A program made the position numbers and the translations under genes. The notes beneath the pieces were generated by a model. That model was not told where the DNA came from. It made no database searches and saw only the letters and a program-made list of their open reading frames with translations. 64,000 nt of DNA, taken from contig JAFLBN010000007.1 in assembly GCA_017303395.1 (NCBI GenBank), positions 1 through 64,000 of the forward strand, given 5' to 3'. Shown here piece after piece: positions 35,638 to 43,540 of this stretch (the stretch's first letter is position 1; each line of letters starts with the position of its first letter). Source of the stretch: Chitinophagales bacterium (GTDB lineage: Bacteria > Bacteroidota > Bacteroidia > Chitinophagales > Chitinophagaceae).

Positions 35638-35740
35638 TAAAAAACTGCTAAACGTTTTTTCCGTTTGCCAATATTGAGGCAGGTAAACGCGCGAGAAGAA
35701 AATTCATGACAATAAAAAAGCCCGACTTAGACAAGCCGAG

Positions 35741-35756
35741 CCCCTATAAACCCTAT
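35741..35756 (+). repeat. CCCCTATAAACCCTAT motif, copy 1
   Basis: This 16-mer recurs exactly, on the other strand, at 40049-40064. A 13-bp version (CCTATAAACCCTA) sits at 58446-58458. All three are in intergenic DNA of the accessory region. The role is unknown. Confidence 0.7.
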
Positions 35757-35760
35757 CACC

Positions 35761-35889
35761 ATGAAGCTTACAAATTACATGATGTCTGTTAATCGGACAA
35801 AATTATTCTCAGTCCTATCGGTAGTTGGGCATCAAATGTCATCAAAGAGCATCAAAGAGCATCAAGTGGTTTTGAAGCAGTCGTAATCT
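35761..35889 (+). CDS. Doubtful 42-codon open frame running through the right repeat array
   Basis: ATG at 35761 gives MKLTNYMMSVNRTKLFSVLS and runs into the 10-bp repeats (QMSSKSIKEHQ) to a TAA at 35887. It could be a leader peptide for the downstream operon. The repeats read similarly in all frames and no homologue is recognised, so this is listed only as a possibility. Confidence 0.2.
35829..35865. repeat. Right 37-bp array of four 10-bp repeats, inverted copy of 34755-34791
   Basis: The plus strand reads GCATCAAATG, TCATCAAAGA, GCATCAAAGA, GCATCAA. Its complement matches the left array at 36 of 37 positions. It lies 58 bp upstream of the first gene of the rightward block (35924). Confidence 0.85.
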
Positions 35890-35923
35890 TGTTGCCTTGC
35901 AGTAACAGACCTGCAATTCAAAG

Positions 35924-36169
35924 ATGCAGTTTCCATCCCCCGGTAATCATGATTGGCCAATAAGTGAAGCTACGACTCTATGGACGGTAGCATTCGGCAC
36001 AATAGGCGGTGTTTATAAGGCACAAGCAATACCACATCTTTTATTGAACAGTTTAACGATGGACGGCAGCATTGCTGTTGTGTCTTACGCATTTATGAGT
36101 GCGGTGATTGGCTATTGCACGAAGAAGGGAATGGATTATCTGTTTGAAAAATTCAGGAAGAAAAACTAA
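35924..36169 (+). CDS. Small membrane protein (holin-like), first gene of the long rightward block
   Basis: 81 residues with two hydrophobic segments: ~15-33 (TLWTVAFGTIGGVYKAQA) and ~47-65 (GSIAVVSYAFMSAVIGYC), ending in a basic tail KFRKKN. Two TM helices with a charged C-terminus is the layout of small holins or virion membrane proteins. No family was recognised. It is followed after 2 bp by the LEA-like gene, so the two are co-translated. It is about 60 bp downstream of the repeat array that probably controls the operon. Confidence 0.65.
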   Translation: MQFPSPGNHDWPISEATTLWTVAFGTIGGVYKAQAIPHLLLNSLTMDGSIAVVSYAFMSAVIGYCTKKGMDYLFEKFRKKN

Positions 36170-36171
36170 GG

Positions 36172-36672
36172 ATGCACACAGCGGTAAAAATAGGATTGGG
36201 CGTAGGTGCTTTGGTAATAGCGGGTCGTTTGTTACAACTGAACAAACTGGCTGCCAATGTTTCCGTGTCGCTATCCAAAGTCCGCGTACATAAAGTCAAT
36301 CTATCCGGTGTTGAAATAGCTGCGACTGCAAAAGTGAATAATCCTTCTGACGTATCAGTAACGATTATTAATCCGGTGGTGCGTTTGTGGAATAACAAGG
36401 GCGGCATGATTGCAGAAAGCCCTTCTGTTAGCAGAAGTTTTCCCATTGCATCGAATCGTCAGAGCGAAGTAGGTGAGATTTTACTACCCCTTTCCTGGAC
36501 TACGATACTGCCACTGATGGGTATTAAAAACATCACGAGCATCATCAACCTGTTCAGTAAAGGCGGCACTAAGGGTGTATTAAAATCCTTTACACAGCCC
36601 ATTGCGATGTCAGTCATCATGCAGGTAGAAGGGATGACCATTGAGACACCTAAAACCATTATCAACAAATGA
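36172..36672 (+). CDS. Membrane-anchored LEA-type-2/WHy-like domain protein
   Basis: 166 residues. One N-terminal TM/signal-anchor, VKIGLGVGALVIAGRLL, is followed by a beta-sandwich region: VRVHKVNLSGVEIAATAKVNNPSDVSV is the LEA14/WHy pattern with N-P-S/T, and EGMTIETPKTI ends the domain. WHy domains occur in stress and phage-associated proteins and are thought to bind membranes or proteins. Its stop overlaps the start of the next gene (ATGA), so it is in the same operon as the transglutaminase-like gene. The function is inferred only from the fold. Confidence 0.7.
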   Translation: MHTAVKIGLGVGALVIAGRLLQLNKLAANVSVSLSKVRVHKVNLSGVEIAATAKVNNPSDVSVTIINPVVRLWNNKGGMIAESPSVSRSFPIASNRQSEVGEILLPLSWTTILPLMGIKNITSIINLFSKGGTKGVLKSFTQPIAMSVIMQVEGMTIETPKTIINK

Positions 36673-38564
36673 CGATGAAGATTTTTAACAGGGATTATCA
36701 TCCCGACCTGGAGATCAGCAGTGGTCAGCGCATACTGCGAACAGACGGAGCAAGGTATAACCACCTGTTCCCGAAAGCAGATGCAAAGGACACGGTCGTT
36801 ATGGATAATGGAGAGGTTGCAGACACCCTCAAAGTGATAGAAGAAGTGGTCTGGAAGTTTATTGGTGATACAAAGGAAATAGCGCAAAGTCTGAAAAGAG
36901 ACAGGCTGGAAGACACCCTGAAAAATATCTGGGAGTTTCTGTACCACAATATCCAATACAAATTGGACAAGCAAGGCATGGAGGAATTACGCAGGCCTGC
37001 GAGAGCATGGCACGACCGCATGTCAGGCATTGATTGTGATTGCTTTTCCATCTTCTGCTCTTCGATACTGTGCAATTTGGGAATCCCTCATCGCTTTCGC
37101 ATTACCAGGTATTCACAACCACACTGGCAGCATATCTATGTGATCGTACCTCTCAATAATGATGAAGGTTATTACACCATAGACGCTGTACTGGGGCAAT
37201 TCAATTACGAAAAGCCCTTTACGCAAAAAATGGATTATACCATGAGTTTAGATGGAATCAAGATCGCCGTATTAAGCGGCGTAGAACATAATTCGCCATC
37301 AGCGAACGATACCGGCAGAATAATAATGAACTCCATGCAGCTTGCTGCTGCTAACAATGTTGCATTACATGCAACGATATTCGGAGTAGACTTACAAGGG
37401 TTGGGTATCATGGATGGCGAAACCTATTTACAGGGCGTAGTCAAAGACTACGCACTGGAGCAAGGCTTGTATCGTTACCTGCTGGCAACCAGACAAGCCA
37501 TTGCAGAAAATCCTGTCACTTCTTTTGTGGCAGGTTATAACCACCAGGAGCTGTTAAAAATGCTGGATTATGCCATCCAGTATTGGTTCACTGACAAAAG
37601 AGATACTGCACTGGGGCAACTGATGGCAAATGAAACCTTGCTGGACAGGCTCAATGGTTTTGGTAACCTCGACGGTTTATTGGGTGATGATGCTTTGTAT
37701 GGTGATGATGATATTTTCTTCGGGGATGACGACTTACAATTAGGACGCACCAAGAAAAGCAAGGCAGCAGCCAAGCAACCCAAAGCAAAGAAGAAAGGAT
37801 TTTTTAAGAAAGTCGGACAAGGTCTGAAAAAGGTAGGTAAGGGATTGGTTCGTTTTAATCCTGCGACCATTGCATCCCGTAATGGTTTTCTGCTGGCGTT
37901 GAAACTCAATGTCGGTAAAATGTCCAGCCGCCTGAAATGGGCGTATGCGACACCGGAACAAGCAAGGGCGAAAGGCATCAGTCCTGCAACCGTTGCCAAT
38001 GCAAAACGTGCATTGGTAAAAGTCGAAAAACTGTTTGAAAAAGTAGGTGGTAAAAAAGACAACCTGCGTAAAGCGATTCTCAGTGGCAAGAAAGGAAGCC
38101 TGCATGGTTTAGGTGTTGTGCCTGTGGCTGCAGCCGTTGCTGCAGCAACACCACTCATCACGGCAGTGGTAAAAATCATGCGTGATACCGGGCTGGCGAA
38201 AAAAGATGAAGCCATTGATATTTCCGCTACAGAAGGTGCAGCCACGGAAGATGATGGTGTAAGTTTTGAAGATGGAAATAGTTCACCAACCGATGAGAAT
38301 AATGAGTTGCCAACCGATGAGGAGCCTAGCGGAGAAGATGGCATTAGTGGTTTAGGTAACATCGCAACAGGGGCTGTCAAATTCGCACAGAACAATCCTG
38401 TATTAGGTATTGCTATTGGAGGTGCGATCGCTTACGGTGTGTATAAAGTCTTAGACAGTGATAATACTGACAAAACATCAAAAGCCATTACCGCACCCGT
38501 ACTAACAGGACATAGTAGTAGTGGCAGGCATCCTCCGGAGTCAAGGATACATCTACTGGCTTAA
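36669..38564 (+). CDS. Transglutaminase-like cysteine hydrolase domain with long membrane-active C-terminus
   Basis: 631 residues. Residues ~75-210 resemble a papain-like transglutaminase core: GIDCDCFSIFCSSIL with Cys123 followed by D-C, HWQHIYVIV with a His, and YYTIDAVLGQF with an Asp, giving a plausible C-H-D triad. Residues ~350-375 are acidic (DDD runs). Residues ~360-400 are lysine-rich and amphipathic (KKGFFKKVGQGLKKVGKGL). Hydrophobic stretches follow at ~480-505 and ~590-608, flanking an acidic S/T/E/D/P stretch. An amphipathic/hydrophobic tail with a protease-like head could process virion proteins or attach to a membrane. The start overlaps the previous stop by 4 bp. Confidence 0.72.
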   Translation: MTMKIFNRDYHPDLEISSGQRILRTDGARYNHLFPKADAKDTVVMDNGEVADTLKVIEEVVWKFIGDTKEIAQSLKRDRLEDTLKNIWEFLYHNIQYKLDKQGMEELRRPARAWHDRMSGIDCDCFSIFCSSILCNLGIPHRFRITRYSQPHWQHIYVIVPLNNDEGYYTIDAVLGQFNYEKPFTQKMDYTMSLDGIKIAVLSGVEHNSPSANDTGRIIMNSMQLAAANNVALHATIFGVDLQGLGIMDGETYLQGVVKDYALEQGLYRYLLATRQAIAENPVTSFVAGYNHQELLKMLDYAIQYWFTDKRDTALGQLMANETLLDRLNGFGNLDGLLGDDALYGDDDIFFGDDDLQLGRTKKSKAAAKQPKAKKKGFFKKVGQGLKKVGKGLVRFNPATIASRNGFLLALKLNVGKMSSRLKWAYATPEQARAKGISPATVANAKRALVKVEKLFEKVGGKKDNLRKAILSGKKGSLHGLGVVPVAAAVAAATPLITAVVKIMRDTGLAKKDEAIDISATEGAATEDDGVSFEDGNSSPTDENNELPTDEEPSGEDGISGLGNIATGAVKFAQNNPVLGIAIGGAIAYGVYKVLDSDNTDKTSKAITAPVLTGHSSSGRHPPESRIHLLA

Positions 38565-38595
38565 ATGATTTTCTAACAATAAATACAATTCAACA

Positions 38596-39231
38596 ATGAC
38601 AAGTTCAGCAAATACAAACCCGGCACCCGGTATCAAAGAAGTGCTTAAACAAGTGCAGCCGATGATAGAGAATGTCGCGGGTTTTGTGATCGGCAACATC
38701 GCCGTGAATATGGCGAATAAAGTAATGAAAGTAGACCCTGCGGACGCGTCGCAGAAGGGCATCAAAAAAATGCTGCCACCACTGGTTGTATCGGCAGGTG
38801 CGATGTATGGTGCTACGAAAGTAGAACAACCGATGCTAAAGAATATCCTGCAAGGCGCAGCTATGGCAGGTGCATATAAAACCGTGAAAACGCTGATGCC
38901 TACTGCCACCTTCCTGGCAGGTGACGGCTTGGGCCTGACACCGGTAGCTGCGGTATCGAATGGAGACAGGTGGCTGTATCATGAGCGTACACCTATATCG
39001 GGCATGGGCTTTCCTGATTTAGGCAATGTACAGCCTCCGGCAGGCAGTTCCGGTTATTATATCGATGCACCCGCTTATATGGGAGAGCCTGAACCCATGT
39101 ATGCGCAACAGGTTGGTTACACGCGCAATATAGATGAACCGCTTTATGGCGGTGAAGAAGAGCAGATGCTGGGACAGAGTGAGGAATATATCGCGCAGAT
39201 GAGTGGTAATGATGACCTCCAGATATTATAG
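38596..39231 (+). CDS. Membrane-associated structural-type protein, unknown family
   Basis: 211 residues. The first ~110 are hydrophobic and helical with segments VAGFVIGNIAVNMANKVMK, PPLVVSAGAMYGATKV and ILQGAAMAGAYKTVKTL. The last ~100 are Gly/Pro/Tyr-rich (MGFPDLGNVQPPAGSSGYYI, MYAQQVGYTR) with an acidic E/Q-rich end, resembling surface-exposed or capsid-contact tails. No enzyme motif is present. It lies between the transglutaminase-like gene and the beta-rich capsid candidate, 31 bp after the former. It may be an internal membrane protein of a virion; this is inference. Confidence 0.6.
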   Translation: MTSSANTNPAPGIKEVLKQVQPMIENVAGFVIGNIAVNMANKVMKVDPADASQKGIKKMLPPLVVSAGAMYGATKVEQPMLKNILQGAAMAGAYKTVKTLMPTATFLAGDGLGLTPVAAVSNGDRWLYHERTPISGMGFPDLGNVQPPAGSSGYYIDAPAYMGEPEPMYAQQVGYTRNIDEPLYGGEEEQMLGQSEEYIAQMSGNDDLQIL

Positions 39232-39310
39232 CCTAAATCCGCTTTTAAAAGTCAATCAAATCACAATTAATCATTGCTGCTTATGAGATGAGCAGCGCAA
39301 ACAGAAGAAA

Positions 39311-40021
39311 ATGTTTACACTAGGACAGATCAACGAAAGTGAATACAATTTGCTCGGCGCTATGAGTGAAGCTGAGTTTCTCGGAGCAGTAGAGCAGGCA
39401 CAACCGGAAGAGAAAGCAAGGTTTTTCCGCAAGACCAAAGAGATAGCCCGCCAGGGTGCAGGCAAAAATGCACGTGGCAGCCGTGGTGATTTTGAAAGCC
39501 GTATCAATTTATTGCCGCGTGATATACAAAAAGGCTTGGCGAGTAAATCACTGCAGTCGGTTGACATCAGCTATTATGCGGTGAAAGATATTACCAACAG
39601 CAAGGTTGTAAAGATGCTGCGTGATGATGATAATAAAACCGTAGGCTATACCAATATCAGTTCCGCAAAACTGGAGAAAGGTGCTTTCTTCCTTTTACAT
39701 GCGATACGCCTGATGTATGGTGTAGCAGACCAGGGAACAAACAGCCCGCTGAATGTCAATTTCTCGATCACACCGGATTTTATCCGTAACGGTGAATTTG
39801 AGTTCAAAGCCAATGGTGCAGTGCTGGTGCCGAATACTTCACTGGAAGTATTCAATACCAAAGGCAATAACAAGCTGGTAGAAGGTACGTATGTGCTGGA
39901 TAATCCAAAACTGATACGTGACCAACAGACCATCGAATTCAACCTGGAATGGGGAACAAATGCGCCGCCAAACGCATTCCTGAAAGTGGTACTGATCGGT
40001 ACTACGGTTGTTAAAGCCTAA
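39311..40021 (+). CDS. Candidate major structural (capsid-like) protein
   Basis: 236 residues, soluble, no signal peptide. The N-terminal ~75 are charged helices (QPEEKARFFRKTKEIARQG). The rest is beta-rich: VDISYYAVKDITNSK, LNVNFSITPDFIRNGEFEFKA, GAVLVPNTSLEVF, TIEFNLEWGT and NAFLKVVLIGTTVV. An N-terminal helical arm plus a single beta-sandwich of this size fits a single-jelly-roll capsid protein, but I do not recognise a homologue. It lies directly before a set of shorter beta-rich paralogues, as major structural genes often do. The highest-copy status is inference. Confidence 0.55.
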   Translation: MFTLGQINESEYNLLGAMSEAEFLGAVEQAQPEEKARFFRKTKEIARQGAGKNARGSRGDFESRINLLPRDIQKGLASKSLQSVDISYYAVKDITNSKVVKMLRDDDNKTVGYTNISSAKLEKGAFFLLHAIRLMYGVADQGTNSPLNVNFSITPDFIRNGEFEFKANGAVLVPNTSLEVFNTKGNNKLVEGTYVLDNPKLIRDQQTIEFNLEWGTNAPPNAFLKVVLIGTTVVKA

Positions 40022-40039
40022 CAGGGTCAGGGGTTACAG

Positions 40040-40064
40040 ATAGGGTTTATAGGGTTTATAGGGG
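40040..40064 (-). repeat. CCCTATAAA tandem motif, copy 2
   Basis: On the minus strand CCCCTATAAA-CCCTATAAA-CCCTAT: the 9-bp unit CCCTATAAA occurs twice and is followed by CCCTAT. It contains an exact copy of the 16-mer at 35741-35756. It lies in the 67-bp gap after the capsid candidate. Confidence 0.75.
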
Positions 40065-40088
40065 TTCATCAGACTAAAAAATCTACCA

Positions 40089-40556
40089 GTGAAGAATAAC
40101 AAATTCCAACGTATACGGTTGCGGGTATCATCCGCAGGAGAGACACTACGCTTCAATGCTGTTTGCGACAAAGGCTTTCGTAACATCAAAGGCATTTTTG
40201 TTTCGCTGCCGCAGGATAAAGCCATACAGGGTTCGATGCTGGGCTTTCGACTCAATAACGTGGAAGTACTTGATGACGGACATGAGGTAAAGAACCTGAC
40301 TGCATCCAACGGTGTAGCTCCGAATAGTAAGTTTTTCCTGTTCCCGGAGAAAATAGAAGCATTGGGTGGCAGTATTGAGGGCAGGTATACGGATGGAAGT
40401 AAATATCCTTTACTGGTAGATAATGGAGAAGACAGTGGTGTATATGATCCCGGCAAGGTGGACTTTAAAACCCTTGCCGGGTACACCACCAACCCATATG
40501 GTGTGGTGTTCCCTTATGATGTGATTATCAATATCTGGTTAACCAACGAAGCCTAA
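40089..40556 (+). CDS. Beta-rich structural-type protein A
   Basis: 155 residues from a GTG at 40089, the only reasonable start before NNKFQRIRLRVSSAGETLRF. It is a paralogue of the next gene: both share F-Q-R/K-x-x-L-R-x-S-x-x-G near the N-terminus, a G-I-x-x-S-x/V strand, a G-F-R-x-x-x-x-x-V-L-D-x-x-H-E segment, and YPYDVxI near the C-terminus. No signal peptide or TM is present. Predicted all-beta. It could be a capsid, spike or vertex protein of a particle. There is 1 bp between the stop and the next start. Confidence 0.6.
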   Translation: MKNNKFQRIRLRVSSAGETLRFNAVCDKGFRNIKGIFVSLPQDKAIQGSMLGFRLNNVEVLDDGHEVKNLTASNGVAPNSKFFLFPEKIEALGGSIEGRYTDGSKYPLLVDNGEDSGVYDPGKVDFKTLAGYTTNPYGVVFPYDVIINIWLTNEA

Positions 40557-40557
40557 G

Positions 40558-41145
40558 ATGATACAGGGATATCGTTTTCAGAAAGTCAGTCTGCGCATCA
40601 GTAAAAGTGGGCAGCGTGTTTACTTCAATGCGGAAAGCCATAAAGATTTTTCGATGCTGAAGGGTATTGCTTTATCGGTGGGTTATGATGGTGCATTGTT
40701 TGGCAGCACATTCGGATTTCGGGTGGACGAGAAGAAAGTGTTGGATGAAAGCCATGAAGCACACCTGCTGGTATTTGGCAATGACGTATCTCCCAATGAC
40801 AGGATGCTGTTTTTTGAAACACCGATACCCATACACAGCGCTAAACTGGAAGGGATTTATACAGATAGTGCTTTACAGTCACTGCTGGGTAATATCAGTT
40901 ACAGCCCCGGTGGTGGTGTGATTGCTGCCACAGATGTGAATGTTAAGAAGACCTATGTATCAGGTAAGGATATTGTCTCTTACGGTAACGCGGTAGTAGA
41001 TAATGTACCTGTGTACAACGCACCAATTAATATAGGACTGGGTAACAGCAGCATGACGATGCCAAGTACAGGCGCATCGCCTTCCGCACCGGCACCGGTG
41101 TATTATCCCTATGATGTAAAGATTACAATGTTTTTATCCAGGTAG
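40558..41145 (+). CDS. Beta-rich structural-type protein B (paralogue of A)
   Basis: 195 residues. The N-terminal ~110 match protein A (FQKVSLRISKSGQRVYF, FGFRVDEKKVLDESHEAH). A Gly/Pro/Ser/Ala linker (~185-180 region, PSTGASPSAPAPVYYPYD) precedes the shared C-terminal strand VKITMFLSR. The extra ~40 residues relative to A form an insertion with repeated V-x-N/V-x-V motifs (TDVNVKKTYV, NAVVDNVPVYN). The paralogue pair suggests an oligomeric two-subunit shell, as in viruses with two single-jelly-roll capsid proteins. No homologue was recognised. Confidence 0.6.
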   Translation: MIQGYRFQKVSLRISKSGQRVYFNAESHKDFSMLKGIALSVGYDGALFGSTFGFRVDEKKVLDESHEAHLLVFGNDVSPNDRMLFFETPIPIHSAKLEGIYTDSALQSLLGNISYSPGGGVIAATDVNVKKTYVSGKDIVSYGNAVVDNVPVYNAPINIGLGNSSMTMPSTGASPSAPAPVYYPYDVKITMFLSR

Positions 41146-41147
41146 CG

Positions 41148-41576
41148 ATGACTAAGACGAGGATTATATACCACCCTGTTCCTTTTATCGTTAGACAACC
41201 CTTGACACCGGTGACGATCAATACGGTTTTACCGAGTCATATCCGTAAAGTGACAGGTATTAAAGTGGTGCATTCGGTAGGCGTGCAGTCGATGACGACA
41301 GCAGCGTATTTGCCTGTTATCGGTTATCTGTCGCTGGAGTTTAATAATAAGCAATATCACTTCGGGCATCTCGATGTTCCTTTTGATAACCGTGCGGAAG
41401 CCAGTGACGCATATCATGATGCTGCCATAGACATCATGGCAGGTAGCCTGCTGACAGGCAATTATGAAAATAAAGTGTTTACCGGCATCGAGTACCAGAA
41501 AGCGGATGGAACTATAACAGACAAGTGGAGCAATTATATCGTAACCATCTATCTCAAAGCACTATCGGATGATTAA
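41148..41576 (+). CDS. Beta-rich structural-type protein C
   Basis: 142 residues. TRIIYHPVPFIVRQPLTPVT is followed by IRKVTGIKVVHSVGVQ, which resembles the IKGI strand of proteins A and B, then YLSLEFNNKQYHFGHLDVPF and a final YIVTIYLKAL strand matching their C-terminal strand. It is therefore probably a third, more distant paralogue. It has no signal peptide and overlaps the next gene by 8 bp. Confidence 0.55.
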   Translation: MTKTRIIYHPVPFIVRQPLTPVTINTVLPSHIRKVTGIKVVHSVGVQSMTTAAYLPVIGYLSLEFNNKQYHFGHLDVPFDNRAEASDAYHDAAIDIMAGSLLTGNYENKVFTGIEYQKADGTITDKWSNYIVTIYLKALSDD

Positions 41577-41913
41577 TGTAGAGGATTATGTAGAGCGGCA
41601 GATGCGCAGACGAGGAATGGAGATTGCCTATGCGCGGATGCTACCGGTGGTTGTAAGAAGGATTACGGATAGTACCGGCAAAGTACTGAACAACAGTATG
41701 GACTTCGATGCCTATAACCAGTATTGGTTTCTGGTCAATGCTTACGAACTGCCTGTCGGCACGCGCATTACCAGTGATACCAATGTACTGTTGCTGGAAG
41801 CGCATACCAACGATACGATGGAAGAGTTCTGGGGTAAGATCAAAATACAGTTACCTGATTCCTTTACCGGCAGTTTATGCCAGGCATTGTTTTACCAGGT
41901 GATACCTAAATAA
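41569..41913 (+). CDS. Short hypothetical protein in the structural cluster
   Basis: 114 residues with an N-terminal helix, MINVEDYVERQMRRRGMEIAYARM, then strands (YWFLVNAYELPVGTRI, NVLLLEAHTN, IKIQLPDSFTG) and a final CQALFYQVIPK. Not recognised. Its 8-bp overlap with protein C and the shared strand places it in the same transcript, probably with a coupled role. Confidence 0.5.
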   Translation: MINVEDYVERQMRRRGMEIAYARMLPVVVRRITDSTGKVLNNSMDFDAYNQYWFLVNAYELPVGTRITSDTNVLLLEAHTNDTMEEFWGKIKIQLPDSFTGSLCQALFYQVIPK

Positions 41914-41932
41914 ATGACGATTAGCACAACCT

Positions 41933-42781
41933 ATGGCACAAAGTGATTTTCCGGAACTGCGTTCCCTTTTTGATAAAAACAGAGAAGTAGTCAAGATGCT
42001 TAAGGGAGAGAAACAACTCTCTGAAAAGCAAATAGCATTTACAGCAGTATACAGTAAGCTGGGTAAAAAGATAGCAGAGAGTAAAGACAAAACATCGCTG
42101 ACTGCATTTACGACCGTTATCTGCGGACGTTTTCAGGTATGCCAGCCGGATAGCATTACCATTACCTGGCATAACGCGGATACCAGCGAAAAACTATTCG
42201 AACATACTTTTTCTGTTGGCAGGCTGCAGCGCGAAGAAGAGCTGGTGCAACCACGTATGATACAGGCCGCACCTGTGACTTTTCAAGGCTTAGGAGAAGC
42301 GGATGTCAATAACCTTGTCGAAAAACGGTTGACCGAAATGCGCCGTACGGAGGATTATGAACGGATGCGGGATGAGAACCAGAAGATGCAATCACAGATT
42401 GCGGAACTGGAAGCGCGTAATGCAGACCTCCGCCATGACATTGCAGCCAAAGAGACAACAGAGAGCTATATGCGGATCCTCGGAATGGCATTACCGGGCT
42501 TATCTAAATTCTTTGGTGGTGCAAGTATACTGAGTATGCTGGCCGGAACGGAAGAAAAAGCAGAACAAGTACAACCTGCTATCGGAGCTGCTGCAACAGA
42601 GACGCCTGTCAAGGTAGAGCCAAAAGATGAAAGAGAGCAGATGGTATTGATGCTGAGAGATTATATGCTGGAGGAATTGAGCCAGCAGGAAGTCGCTACC
42701 ATCTATCTGATGTTCGTAGAAATACAAAAAGACAAAACAGTTATTCAAAAACTACTTAATCAACTCACGCAACAATCATGA
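41933..42781 (+). CDS. Coiled-coil protein with hydrophobic C-terminal segment
   Basis: 282 residues. The N-terminal half is mixed (ELRSLFDKNREVVKMLKGEKQ; later GEADVNNLVEKRLTEMRR). A coiled coil runs over ~140-185 (MRDENQKMQSQIAELEARNADLR). A hydrophobic GMALPGLSKFFGGASILSMLAG (~195-215) precedes a helical end EELSQQEVATIYLMFVEIQ. It may be a scaffold or membrane-associated assembly protein. No homologue was recognised. It overlaps the next gene by 4 bp (ATGA). Confidence 0.55.
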   Translation: MAQSDFPELRSLFDKNREVVKMLKGEKQLSEKQIAFTAVYSKLGKKIAESKDKTSLTAFTTVICGRFQVCQPDSITITWHNADTSEKLFEHTFSVGRLQREEELVQPRMIQAAPVTFQGLGEADVNNLVEKRLTEMRRTEDYERMRDENQKMQSQIAELEARNADLRHDIAAKETTESYMRILGMALPGLSKFFGGASILSMLAGTEEKAEQVQPAIGAAATETPVKVEPKDEREQMVLMLRDYMLEELSQQEVATIYLMFVEIQKDKTVIQKLLNQLTQQS

Positions 42782-42993
42782 AATTACCAATACTCCATAG
42801 CAAGCCTTCAAACGGACAAGCAAAGCAATTTGATGTGACCATTCAGGTAGCGGCTCAAAATGAACAGGAAGCAGCTGAGATGCAACAAGCCATTCAGAGT
42901 TTTGTACAGCATTTTTCGCTGAAGGAAATGAAAAGTGCTGCACACAAGTTAAAGACACCGACCAACCGCAGTATGATCAAAACTTTTCTGTAG
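42778..42993 (+). CDS. Small hypothetical protein
   Basis: 71 residues. KLPILHSKPSNGQAKQFDVTIQVAAQNEQEAAEMQQAIQS shows one beta strand and an amphipathic helix, then FVQHFSLKEMKSAAHK. The TAG at 42991 is immediately followed in frame by the ATG of the next gene. Not recognised. Confidence 0.45.
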   Translation: MKLPILHSKPSNGQAKQFDVTIQVAAQNEQEAAEMQQAIQSFVQHFSLKEMKSAAHKLKTPTNRSMIKTFL

Positions 42994-43530
42994 ATGTCTG
43001 ATAAGCGTTCCGAGATACAAGGGCAGCTTATCAGCAACCTGCCGATGATCATACTCGCAGGCGGTACCCTCTACCTCGCGTCTAAAATATTGAAAGGCGC
43101 AGGACAGACTGCTGATGAGATTGCGCAGGCATTGCAACTGAAGAAATCAGATGAGCAGGTCAAAAGTGAAAAGCAATCACAGGAAGCGATAGAACGATAC
43201 GTGAATGAAATGCCCAAGAAGCAAAAGCCGACGCGCCCTGATGGCTTCTGGGCGCAACTGGCAGAACGTATTTATCGCGACACCCAATTCAGTGCAGTAG
43301 GTGACGCCCATGATGACGCCAGGTATTGCATGACCTATGTGGGTAATGACGCAGACTTTGCACTGCTCTATAAATACTATGGCAGAAGACAAGAAACTTG
43401 GCTCGGTATTTTTCCTGACGGAGGACTAAAGGATTTGACACAGGCGATTTCCTCTAACCTCAATAAGGCGCAGAAGCAATCTATCAATAAGAATTATGCC
43501 CGTAAGGGTATTGCGATCAGGTTTGTTTAA
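42994..43530 (+). CDS. Membrane-anchored hypothetical protein
   Basis: 178 residues with an N-terminal TM helix, NLPMIILAGGTLYLASKILKG, then a charged linker and a compact C-terminal domain (~85-178: PDGFWAQLAERIYRDTQFS, DADFALLYKYYGRRQETWLG, and SSNLNKAQKQSINKNYARKGI). Topology suggests one membrane anchor with the domain outside or inside the particle. No family was recognised. It follows the previous stop with no gap. Confidence 0.55.
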   Translation: MSDKRSEIQGQLISNLPMIILAGGTLYLASKILKGAGQTADEIAQALQLKKSDEQVKSEKQSQEAIERYVNEMPKKQKPTRPDGFWAQLAERIYRDTQFSAVGDAHDDARYCMTYVGNDADFALLYKYYGRRQETWLGIFPDGGLKDLTQAISSNLNKAQKQSINKNYARKGIAIRFV

Positions 43531-43540
43531 AACAAAGGAA

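Larger units (their letters stand above)
35194..35923. other. 730-bp non-coding, repeat-rich region (candidate origin or control region)
   Basis: The largest gene-free stretch in the window. It contains in order: a strong terminator (35260-35287); an inverted repeat AAGATCT-GAAATA-AGATCTT (35364-35383); nine exact copies of TGTAGCA or its complement (35409-35637); a CCCCTATAAACCCTAT motif (35741-35756); a doubtful 42-codon frame; and the right 10-bp repeat array. The 67-codon frame at 35448-35651 runs through the repeats and lacks protein-like features. Density of short repeats suggests a replication origin, a packaging or recombination site, or a complex operator. Confidence 0.7.

Noticed and set aside
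35448-35651. 67-codon open frame in the 730-bp control region
   Set aside because: It runs through the TGTAGCA/TGCTACA repeat cluster, is C/Y/F-rich without a domain pattern, and has no promoter-like start; treated as non-coding.
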